Assembly: GCF_041260155.1 (NCBI RefSeq)
Contig: NC_091931.1
Location: 14,661,861 to 14,725,860, forward strand
From: Ptychodera flava
Taxonomy: Eukaryota; Hemichordata; Enteropneusta; Ptychoderidae
Direction: 5' to 3'
DNA: 64,000 nt
Shown here: positions 1 through 11,365 of the stretch, piece after piece
How the letters are laid out: each line of letters begins with the position of its first letter
Position numbering within the stretch: position 1 is the stretch's first letter
Program-made: the position numbers and the translations under genes
The notes under the pieces: generated by a model
The model's database searches: none
The model's input: the letters and a program-made list of their open reading frames with translations, nothing else
What the model was told of the DNA's origin: nothing

Positions 1-42
1 GCTGAGATTTCGAAGATACCGTATAATCACAAAAGTTCGGGC

Positions 43-240
43 TCATACAGTACAACCTCTCGCAATCGTCATTTGACCATGGACAGTATTCGTAGAAGCG
101 AGGCCGGATCTACTGACCGTAGCTTGACCGCACCACCGTTCAAATGTTTCAACAAAATCTCCCGTGGGATTTAATTTGGAAACGCTGACGCTTGATGGCG
201 CTGTCGTTGGAAAAGCAGCATTTACCTCGCCTCGGGCTGT
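43..240 (-). CDS. possible 3' exon of an unrecognised gene (low confidence)
   Basis: An open minus-strand stretch ends at a TGA (45..43) and is preceded by an acceptor-like TTTGACAG near 231. Read this way it gives about 60 residues rich in Thr, Ser, Val and Ala, with two Cys and a single Trp (around an ERWCGQ motif). I recognise no family. The reading continues open upstream through a Lys-rich then Phe/Leu-rich stretch without a Met, so it could also be an exon with a different 5' edge. A chance open frame is possible. Confidence 0.25.
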   Translation of the reverse strand, partial: TARGEVNAAFPTTAPSSVSVSKLNPTGDFVETFERWCGQATVSRSGLASTNTVHGQMTIARGCTV

Positions 241-261
241 CAAAGTTTCGATCGTAAGCAA

Positions 262-1753
262 GCACAGTTTACGGTAAATGAAAAACAGAAAGACTGTTTT
301 TTTCTTCGTAGAGAAGCACAGATCTAAATGGAATTTAGGTATGCTGTAGTGTCAACTTCAAATACTTTATCATGAAATGACAAAATACGGACTTTTTGTC
401 CCAAGCATGTACTATACCCTCATCCTGCATGTTAAACTATTTATTGTTACTGTTGTCAGAACTTTAGATTCTCTGCTTTTTTGGAAAAGGTAAAAGTATG
501 AGGGAGATTTCAACAAGGGATCACCTTTTCCGTTTATTTTTGTTCATATGATTTATCAGAGCGCAACATCTGGAAAAATCAGTAATAATACTTTTAAATT
601 CGAGTAGACCCTCCCCTTGCTTAAAGAAAAATATAATATTTACTTATACACGAACTTTGAAACACCTAGCATGAATGTAACAACCACTCTGGTAATATCT
701 TGGATATCCTGATTGTTAAATTTTGGTGTGTTTCCTCTGTAATACAATTCAAGTCTTATTTTGAACGGTACACCACAATACACCAGTTTAAGTCTACATT
801 TTTATGAAGTTATGGCAAAATATTACGGAGCTTTCAGGACTTGAATCATTTCTGAAAAATATGTTGAACCTGACAGAAAAAGCTGGGACACACCAAAGTG
901 AACAAAATCTAACGAGTAATTTGCAACTTAAATACATGGTGACAAAGAAATAGGGTATGAATGATCACGTCTATAACATGGAACGTTGTTTCCTGACAAA
1001 TTTTGGCAGTTCTTACCATTCCACCTCACTTCAGGGCACCCCAACTTATCAAAATGTGACCATTGAGGGCGCAGTTCCTTCAAAGTGAGTTGGACATTCC
1101 GAGGGAGGACAAACCTAAGATTTCAGATTTTGTAAGTATTATTAATTTTCTGCGTCATGAATATCATTATGGCCGAATTAAGGACGAGGATTAATTCTAA
1201 CCGTGATCAACACATAGATGCTTACAAAGACTCTAACCGGAGGCAACATTCATTCTCGATCACCGTTTATTGACGTCATGAAAGAAAACGACAATAAAAT
1301 CATTGCAGGGGACAATTCCAACTTAAAGAGTAAAATGAAATGTATATCGAAAAATGGAACTACTTGAGATTAAAAATTGCATCAATGATTAAAACCATGA
1401 AGTGAAAAATGTCTTTAATATTCTCTGTTATGTTAATTTTTTATCATGCAGTCTCTACGTCTCCAAGGCTTTTTTCCAACAATTGAAGACATAACTGGTT
1501 TCAAATCCTCCAATGGCCATACAGCCGCTGACTGTTTTGTCAGTGTTTTCCTTGGAAACAAACACTGACCGTGCTATGTTTTGTTACATTTCCGTTATCG
1601 CCAAACAATCTGGAAACGAAACCGTCCAAAGAAGATTTGTTTGCGAGGGAACGCTTTGATAGATTCTATTCCTCAACTTGAATCGGAAGTTCTTGTAATG
1701 AAAAGTTCCAGTTGTTACGCAATTGCAACGCTGAGTCTGTAAAAACTTCCCTC
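262..1753. other. intergenic / 3' flank of the coiled-coil gene
   Basis: No exon with convincing coding texture was found. The stretch is AT-rich. The nearest polyadenylation-type signal for the minus-strand coiled-coil gene is TTTATT (AATAAA on the minus strand) at 1266-1271. A small hairpin (arms reading GTCAGTGTTT and AAACACTGAC) lies at about 1540-1569. Confidence 0.5.
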
Positions 1754-2943
<1,190 letters not shown>

Positions 2944-3260
2944 TTTTTTACGTTTTCTGTAGAAATCACAAGATTTATCGCTCAGTTTGAAAGTTTCTTT
3001 GTGTGCGCAGTGCTGACGCTTCGCAAGTGATTCGAACAACGTTGCTAGCTGTGGTATTGTTGCGTTCTATTTGCAGATAGAACAAACGCGTGACGTCGCT
3101 ATAGCTTTTACTTTGCGCTCTGCTCTCAGCCTATCATGTTGGCGCTCACAGCGCCCTCGGTAGTTCAAAACGCGAAGAAAATACGTAATATGTCGATCTC
3201 CGACGAAAATGCTCTGCGACAACATATTTCAGGGAATAATAGACGGCCTTTCAAGTGATT
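2944..3260 (-). promoter_or_regulatory. putative promoter / 5' UTR of the coiled-coil gene
   Basis: This stretch is richer in CpG than its surroundings and holds a CRE-type TGACGTCG near 3091. It lies directly upstream of the minus-strand ATG at 2943. No transcription start can be fixed from sequence alone. A short plus-strand reading from the ATG near 3136 has no splice support. Confidence 0.3.
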
Positions 3261-5203
3261 AATCTTTACAATGTATTCAAACTGGTGAGAATGGAAGAAT
3301 AAAGAAATTGGTGGTGAGGACAAATCAATGCACATTGATTTTTGTGGGCCAGAAAGAAAACTTAAAATTGTTCATCGGAATCGCCGCTTCTCTATTGCCC
3401 GATTTGATTGTCTTTTTTTTGTTTTTTGTTTTGTTTTGTTTTTATTTCGGCAAATTCATACTCCTGCATTGTACATACTTCAGTAGAAACAACTTTCTAC
3501 AGTGCAACAATAGTATCATTTGAAGCTTGCTGTTTCTATTTTGGATGACAAGAGAACCTTCTGAACGATGACTATATAACTTCACTCAGATCACAATCCA
3601 GAGTTGTTAGACCATTGTGTAAAATGTGTCAGGACAGCGGTAAAGAGGCCAAGACATGGGGCCAAAGTAAATTGAAAAAACTCAGATGCTAGGTTCTAGC
3701 AGGAGGATATTGAAGGACAATACTGAATTGTTGGATTTCAGTGATTTGCTGTGCATATCAGTTTTATTCTGAGAGCATGTTGAAATACTCAGAATATGTT
3801 GTACAAACACCGACTGTATATGTAATCCCCTATGTTATTGTTGAGAAATATAGTATTGAATTCAATAACCAGTATCAGTCTGAAATATTTCTGGTTAGCC
3901 TAAAAAGGGAAAAGATTATTTTGCCTTGTCTGCACCCAAGCAGCAATGTCCGAGGGACCGCGGTTACTCTTGGCCTGAAAAAAAGTTCGCATGCCGCTCC
4001 TAAATCTTGGTCCAAAAATCCGATGAACAAGATTTTTTTTCTCTCCTAGAGTCTGGCCGTGAGGTATTTTAATGCAGGGCGTCTTCAGCTGAAACGCTTG
4101 TTTTCGACGTAAAAAACGAAATAAAAAGCAAAATACTTTGGTTACAGACAAAGTATAAAGTATTGAAACTATAATACACTAAATTATAGAATATATTTGC
4201 TCTTATTACCCTATTCTCCCCTTTTCTCTGTCACCAGTAGTTTACTAGGGCACTTCAGTAGCCGACACAAATATGTCTGAAGCCGAATGCAATACATCGG
4301 GTCCTAATATGAAATACGTAGGAGCATGTCTTCTTCACATCTACCCTAACCCCATGCCCGCAATTAGGAAAAAAATGTAACTTTTGATAACATTCTTGTC
4401 GTTTTTGTTTGATACAAAATCCAGTTTTTATCATTATCCTTTATATTATGTTGAACAAGGAAAGTAATCGGCCTTTATAATACATTGTGCACGTTACGAA
4501 GCGTTACTTTTGACAAATGAATACTAAAATTAAGTAAAAAAACATACGCAATATATTTTGACAGACTGAAAATTAGGCATTTTTGCAGGATTTTGAGATC
4601 AGGAAAAGAAATTATGTTTCACCAAAAATAAACTGTACTTGACATCACATCAAAACCTACAGCTTTTAGTGGAAGTTTATTGGTAATCTCAACAACTCAA
4701 CGCATGTTCAATATTCAATTACTCCTTCGCAGCACGGGGTTTCGACAGACGCTGTTAAGGCAGGCTGTAAAAATTCTTCCAGGATTGCTTTAATCAAAGT
4801 TTGGATTTACACTTTAGTCTTGGTGTACCCTACACTCGAATGAGCATATACTACCGAGAAAAAAAAATCCTGAGAAAGAATTTTATTGTTTTCACTCTGA
4901 TTTATCCTTTACTTCACGATTAAAGTCAAGTACATGTACACAGGGGCTATTGGTCCACGGCTAATGACGGCCAAATAAATTTCTACCATTTTCTGAAATC
5001 GACGAATTCATTTCTTGACGAAATTGTAGTTTTTTTGGGTCAGTTCAAGTTTTAATTCAGACTGAACCTGGGCAATGGTCAACTCTTGCCGTAGACTGAA
5101 CCTGGGCAATGGTGTCACTTGTATATTTTGGCATAGATTGTGAAACTATATAAGTGTTTCCAGAGGGCTGTTCACATAAGCAGATTACAATGTGTAAAAT
5201 ATG
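3261..5203. other. intergenic, no gene seen
   Basis: AT-rich spacer. The open frames at 3308-3523, 3741-4049 and 3900-4151 are low-complexity or repeat-like and lack splice-site support. A tandem duplication with core AGACTGAACCTGGGCAATGG lies at about 5058-5113. Confidence 0.5.
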
Positions 5204-5908
5204 ATATTAGCGAGCGCAGCGAGAGCGGCCGAAGGCCGCTCGCGAAGCGAGCATTAAGACTAATGCGTGTACAAGAAATTTAGAATGGAATCTCTATATA
5301 CCTACGAGTTTGAAAAGGGAGCACAGTTCCATGGAGGCGGCCATCTTGAATACTTTTACACGGATTGCGTGAAATTAAAGATATCATCTACCACAAAACT
5401 ACTCGACAATGTGTATTGCCGACAAAAGAATCTCTCTGTTCCAAAGAAAGTGTGAAATTTGTTTCAAAATGACTATTTTCGATCACTTTTGAAGGCCCGG
5501 ATCGGTCATCACTAGGCGCCGCCATTTTGAAACAAGCCTACTCTCGCGAGAACGAACGGTCAACTCACGCGAGAATTAAAAATCGTGTGCTGAGAGCTGC
5601 CGACGGGAATATCAAATACGTGATTTACATTAGACTGCCTCTGTACCCGCCCCTGTTTAATATAATAAACTGATCGGAATCATATAATTTACCAGTTTTA
5701 AATAATTTTCGCTAGTGAACTTGGCATTTCCGAGTTAAATGGCTATAAATGTTATTCTAGAAAACAATTGACAACAATTCAACCTGAATAATGGCCAAGA
5801 TATGCATCATGATCATGCATCAAACACAGAAATTAGCATGCTATTGCCTGAAAACATCAATGACGATGTACCCTACGCTGCGCTCGCTCTCAGGTCAGAC
5901 CTGTTACA
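5204..5908. repeat. repeat block, copy A (about 0.7 kb)
   Basis: The block starts with a GC-rich palindromic segment (GCGAGCGCAGCGAGAGC, then GGCCGAAGGCC) and ends near TACGCTGCGCTCGCTCTC, which inversely matches the start. That gives terminal inverted repeats typical of a non-autonomous DNA transposon. Copy B follows directly at 5909. No coding capacity is seen. Confidence 0.75.
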
Positions 5909-6868
5909 TATTAGCGAGCGCAGCGAGAGCGGCCGAAGGCCGCTCGCGAAGCGAGCATTAAGACTAATGCGTGTACAAGAAATTTAGAATGGAATCTCTA
6001 TATACCTACGAGTTTGAAAAGAGAGCACCGTTCCAGGCACACAGTCCATGTAGCCGACAATGAGATGCAAATGATATGCGGTTTAGGTCTCCTCGACTAA
6101 CTTTCAGCTGGTTGCTCACTTTCTACTATTTTTATAGTATTTATACAAAGGCACAGACTTATTCTACCTGCAACTTAAAACTGATAGTGATTTTGTAGCT
6201 CATTCTTTACTATTTTCCATAGTTTTCGGTAGCCGGTATCAGACACTTCGTGTTTGTGTCGGCTACATGGACGATCTGCCCAGTTCCATGGAGGCGGCCA
6301 TTTTGAATACTTTTACACGGATTGCGTGAAATTAAAGATATCATCTACCACAAAAACTACTCGACAATGTGTATTGCCGACAAAAGAATCTCTCTGTTCC
6401 AAAGAAAGTGTGAAATTTGTTTCAAAATGACTATTTTCGATCACTTTTGAAGGCCCGGATCGGTCATCACTAGGCGCCGCCATTTTGAAACAAGCCTACT
6501 CTCGCGAGAACGAACGGTCAACTCACGCGAGAATTAAAAATAGTGTGCTGAGAGCTAGCTACCGACGGGAATATCAAGTACGTGTTTTACATTAGACTGC
6601 CTTTGTTCCCGTCCCTGTTTAATATAATAAACTGATTGGAATCATATAATTTACCAGTTTTAAATAATTTTCGTTAGTGAACTTGGCATTTCCGAGTTAA
6701 ATTGAAAATGTTATTCTAGAAAACAATTGACAACAATTCAACCTCAACGAGTCAATGGCTAAGTTACGAATCATGCATCAAACACAGAAATTAGCATGCT
6801 ATTGCCTGAAAACATCAATGACGATATACTACGCTGCGCTCGCTCTCAGGTCAGACCTGTTACATATT
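5909..6868. repeat. repeat block, copy B, interrupted by a MITE
   Basis: Direct repeat of the 5204-5908 block with scattered differences. It carries a 245-bp insertion (6036-6280) that is absent from copy A. Copy A therefore serves as the empty site. Confidence 0.75.
6036..6280 (+). mobile_element. 245-bp hAT-like MITE, copy 1
   Basis: Terminal inverted repeats: the left end reads GGCACACAGTCCATGTAGCC and the right end, inverted, GGCAGATCGTCCATGTAGCC. The element is flanked by an 8-bp target duplication with one mismatch (CCGTTCCA at 6028-6035, CAGTTCCA at 6281-6288). Copy A of the surrounding block has only one such site. The second copy, inverted, is at 40279-40523 and has the same length. 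An 8-bp duplication fits the hAT superfamily; the autonomous partner is unknown. Confidence 0.88.
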
Positions 6869-8224
6869 AATCATTATTATCACAACAATGGGGTTTCCAG
6901 ACAGTATTTACACAAAGTAGGTCTACGACATTGTTTGTAAAAAAAAAGTTTTAATATTCTGTAACATTCATATTAATAATTTATTAATATTCATAATCAT
7001 GTGTTATGATAACAATAGGAAAAAATCATCACAGATAATGCCTACTCGACCTGTGGTTGGAAAAGGTGCGAGTTGACTGTAATTCGTATATTGGGGCGCC
7101 CTCTTCTGAATCGACCGCAGAAGCTACTTTATTTACAGACTGTCTGTTCGAGTAAAGTTCGGGTCACAGTTTCATATATTACTTTGAATTACGTATACAA
7201 TTTATCTTTAACTATAAGTAAATTTGATAAAAAGTAGTAATTTTTTCATTAATCATAATATTTTAAAAATGATACCATAAATATCAAATATGCTGTATCG
7301 GAATGATTTCGAATGTATTGCTCCATATACCATAACATGCAAGCTGCCAGGTCGACTTCCGGCCTGTGCTCACTGTCCGAAGTGCTTGTAAAAGGGGTTC
7401 TCGATAAAATTGAACGCTTATTAGCCGTCTCTGACTGTATAGACATAAAGGAATGTAAGGTGAGTAGTGCGAGAATAAGAAATTCGAGTAAATTTTGCGA
7501 ACGATCGTTCGCGCTCACGGTACAAATATAATAAGGTGTGTATTTATGTGATGTATGCATTATTTTTGTAAACCACTTGCCACGATCATGAATGACAGTT
7601 ATCTTTGCCATTACAGAAGGAGAGATGCCTATAAATTAGTGTTTTGGCGGAATTTCTGTCTCTAAAATAAATTATATGACGAAATATCTGCCTCTTTGCA
7701 ATCGGAACGTCAAAAAAAGAACTTACGAATAGGGGTACGGTAAGAGGGCTACATTTAATGCAAAAGGAATGATCTGTGCTTTTCATTCATATGATGTGCT
7801 TCTCAGTCATTTTGACGTAACCACCCATTTTCTGTCACTATGATTTAGATAGAATAACCCACTTACTTAAAGGTATAGTTAGGGTGAAAGCTAACTCTTC
7901 AGTGTAACGCGGTATGATTCACAGATTGTTTTGGTATCAAAACAGTTTACATCGTAAATTTTGTCTGTCAAATACTGCACAACATAGTGTTAATAGGGTA
8001 TACATGTAGCATATAGCATGCAGTTTAGAAACTGCAATACTAGTAGGGGTTGGTCACTGAGTGTGCAACAGTATGCATACAGCTGATTACCTTGCACAAA
8101 ACAACCTCATACCAAAATCTCTTGGCCCCCAGTGTCACTTGGCCCCCAAAACAACTCAGCTTCACCCAATCTGTCACCAACCAGTAAAGCTGAAAATAAC
8201 CCGCCAATATCCATGAAAATTCAT
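6869..8224. other. intergenic; one weak exon candidate
   Basis: Mostly AT-rich with no clear gene. The stretch 7337-7459 (plus) reads from ATG into a Leu/Val-rich segment and ends at a donor-type GTGAGT at 7460, so it could be a first exon. I found no in-phase partner exon before ARMH3 and recognise no family, so it is not called as a gene. Confidence 0.3.
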
Positions 8225-8338
8225 AACCTACTACGGATTTTGATTGGGTGCAACATTTTGAGAAGATAGGAACAACTTCGTTTGGTGTAAATTCTTCTCA
8301 AAATGTTACACTCATTCAAAATTTGTAGTACGGTATCT
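8225..8338. repeat. fold-back sequence with arms of about 45 bp
   Basis: Left arm around CTACTACGGATTTTGATTGG and right arm around CATTCAAAATTTGTAGTACG are inverted copies with a few differences. Both enclose a CAACATTTTGAGAAGA / TCTTCTCAAAATGTTAC pair. Confidence 0.75.
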
Positions 8339-11130
8339 TTCTATCAAAATCTGTAGTATCTATCCAGCAACCAAAGTCTTGAAAGTGAATACATGTACAT
8401 GTATGATATAGAGAAACTGACATCGTGCTATTCCATTGCGAGTCACCAGTCATACATGTAGCTTCTACTTGTAGCAATACGAACTAGTAGGGAGACAGTG
8501 TTATCATAGCACAGCAATGTGGATACTTATACCACACTACTTAAATACTCATAGGACTATGATTGTACATGTGCACACAGTTTTACAGGCTCATTTGTGT
8601 TATTTTTTATTCTAATTCTTCCTTTTATGGTTTTTGGAAGAATAAAAGTTTTGCAATTGCCAATTGTCCTGGCACAGCAATGTGTCCACTGTACTTTTGG
8701 CAAAGCAGTTTTGGTACATGTACAAAGTGGTCTTTAGGTGAAGTGACATGTAGTACTCTGGGCAAGGTGGTTTTGGTACAAATTGATTTTTGGATGAAGT
8801 TGTGTGGGGCTACCATGTTTCTGTGCAAAGTGTTGGGACCCCAGTGGACACGTAGCATTTTACATTTATCACTAGTGCACCTTGAGGAGTCACTCAGGTT
8901 AGGGATAATACATGTAAGTGCTACAAGCTACGAAAAACCCTTTTTTGTTTGTATCAACATGCATTTCCCCAAATTTCAACCCATAATGCTTTGTTTACTT
9001 CGTGATTTTGATTGTATCAATAACACCCCTGCTACAAGGCCCTATAGACAGTTGTGGTAGTCTATGTCTGATATTGTAGATCTGCATCAGTCTTTTTCAA
9101 ATGGTTTTTGCCCTTGCACCAAATAGCAAATATCCTCAATGGGAAAAATATAGTGATAATAAACAACTTATGCAGGAGTTGTACCCACAAGTATCTTCCT
9201 CCTGTAAGTTCTGACAAATCAACCAAATTACCAACAAAGATATATACTGGATCTCATGATAATACCCTTTTACTGATAATGTAGCACTGCACTGTTGTAA
9301 GATTGTCATTTCAATTGAAGTTGGTGTCTTCTAAATTTTCTTGCCAAATGACATTTTCAGTCCGAGTACTCGGTTTGATTGTGAAAGCTAGACTACCTTG
9401 CAGCTCCAATTGTTTGAATGCTTTTTCAGTGCCTTCCATGAGCTCACAAAGGTGAGTTGTTAACCTTTGACCTTTGAACACAGGTAAAGCACACCGCCCC
9501 ATAATTGTTTATGGAGTCGCCGCACATCTGTGTGATATGAACAGTAAAGACATCAAGGAAGGTCTACTTGCCACAATATTAATACAGAAAAATAAATCAC
9601 TATGCCTTGTTTTAGTACAACTTTTGACCAATGCACTATGCCAATCAAAATTGGATCACACCTGAAAATCAAGAAACAGCGCTTACTGTAAAACACTTTG
9701 AATTAGCTGCATGCTTTTATTAGCGATTTTGGATTTTCATTGCAATCAGTGGGTTGTTAATGTAGCTGAAAAGACATCTTGACCATATTGAATATGGAGA
9801 AAAGTTTAAATTAGCAACATCTTAAATTAGCCAATTTAAACACTTAGCTATACATGTATTAGCTAAAAATGGATGCTAGCTAAAAAGACTTGTTTTACAG
9901 TACTTCTCTGGAGTTAACCAAAGTCCCTCCACCCACTGGAACTGTGAGTTAAACAATTATATCGCAAAAGATGAAAATTCTTTTATGTTAGTACAACCAA
10001 TTCCACCTCCCATTTTCCATTCATGTACATGTATGTATGCATGCACAGAATTCTGATGTGTTTGTCTTGTGTACACATATATGTTATATTAGTATAATGA
10101 CTGTATTTATTTACAAAAATTTGTATGAGTACTTGTACATGTAGTACTGTATGCAACAGCTCTTCTGCAGCATGCTTGTAACACATACAATGTCTAATAC
10201 AAGTCTTTACTATGTACGGTTTTGCAAATAAAAAAAATTACAGAGAAAACTACATGTACACAAACTTAGGGATGACTTATGTTAGCAGCTGTACTGAGGA
10301 CCACGTATTTTTCTGGTGATGATTTTATTGTATTGCTCACAATTGCCCGATACATGTAATCAAACAGCAAATCTGTATATGCTGTTTGCGCATGTTTAGA
10401 GGTAAAATTTAAAAATTCATTGTATATACTAGTTTGTACCAATGAAAAGGTGCAAAGAAGTAAAAATATTTCATTTTGCATCCTCTCACTTGTCTGGCTA
10501 GACCAGCTATGTTGGTCTTATTTTCCATATTCACCTGAAAAAATTACACTGATTAAAAAAATGACAGCGTTCAATGCTCTGTGGAAAGTGTAAGATCATT
10601 ATGCACTGTACATTTCTGAACACTGACAGTATCATTGTCAATGTCATCCTACCATTGCAGAACAACTACACCATGTAAACATCCATGTTTTGTTCACTAC
10701 ATGTACATGTACATGTATCTGAACATTTTAGCTCACAAAAACTCACAAAAACAAAACAAAACAAAACAAAACAACAAACACAAAGAAAACAATGCTTGGC
10801 CACATCATTGTGTAAGAGACCTTGTCCTAAGATGAGAAACAGCCTACACATTTTTCAGGCCAAAGGTGTTACGTACCCTGTCTGATTGAAATTACGTAAA
10901 GTGTGTCACTTCAGTTACTAAGTTTTAAAATTCACCAATATAGGTTTCTTTCAGTTCTTTGGGTGTAAGGATATTTTTGGATCTCAAGGTGTTCTGTGTT
11001 CTGTTCATGTGATGTCGTATTTCTGGTGCTTTCACTGATACCTGTGTGTTCTCACCTATTGCATTCGCTATCACTGTAATCAATCAATTAATTAATTTCT
11101 CCTCACTGTCTGTGTTCTTCATTTTGTAGA
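8339..11130. other. intergenic, no supported gene
   Basis: This region contains the longest open frame of the window (8563-9060), but its Cys/Trp/Phe-rich translation looks like translated repeat. A pair of diverged direct repeats lies inside it (about 8698-8755 and 8760-8820). Open frames near 9311-9665 have no consistent splice phases. A run of ACAAA units lies at about 10750-10775. Confidence 0.5.
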
Positions 11131-11260
11131 CACCTCGTTCACTCACATAAACTTCCATCCACTGCACCATTACATGACATAGTGTAGAGTGTCTGTTGAC
11201 GAGATTAAACTAAACGTAAGGATCATCATTCTAATGGATAAAGATAGATAAGTCTGTACC
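11131..11260 (+). promoter_or_regulatory. ARMH3: putative 5' UTR of ARMH3
   Basis: An acceptor-like TTCATTTTGTAG ends near 11130, so a spliced 5' UTR exon may begin here. An in-frame TAA lies four codons before the ATG (11249-11251), so the start at 11261 is the first possible one in this exon. The context ACCATGG fits a strong Kozak site. The true transcription start is not identifiable. Confidence 0.4.
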
Positions 11261-11365
11261 ATGGGCGACAGTGATGTTAGAAAACATACTTTCCTGCGAC
11301 AGGGTTCTGCTAGCAAGATGCCACTCCGAGAGAAGATAGTACAAATATATGACGTCCTCTTCAAG
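11261..11365 (+). CDS. ARMH3: ARMH3 exon 1 (aa 1-35)
   Basis: Starts [10 protein letters not shown] and includes the conserved [11 protein letters not shown] motif. Donor GTAGGT; ends in phase 0. Confidence 0.92.

Noticed and set aside
3900..4151. Minus-strand open frame with basic N-terminal half
   Set aside because: No start context, splice sites or family match; it reads like a translated dispersed repeat.
8563..9060. Longest open frame of the window (165 codons, plus strand)
   Set aside because: Composition is dominated by Cys, Trp, Phe and Leu without family resemblance. The DNA contains a diverged internal direct repeat, and there is no splice support or conserved motif.
9311..9665. 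Possible exons on either strand near 9.3-9.7 kb
   Set aside because: Plus-strand pieces would require an intron of about 32-40 bases and mismatched phases; the minus-strand reading has no acceptor. No family match.
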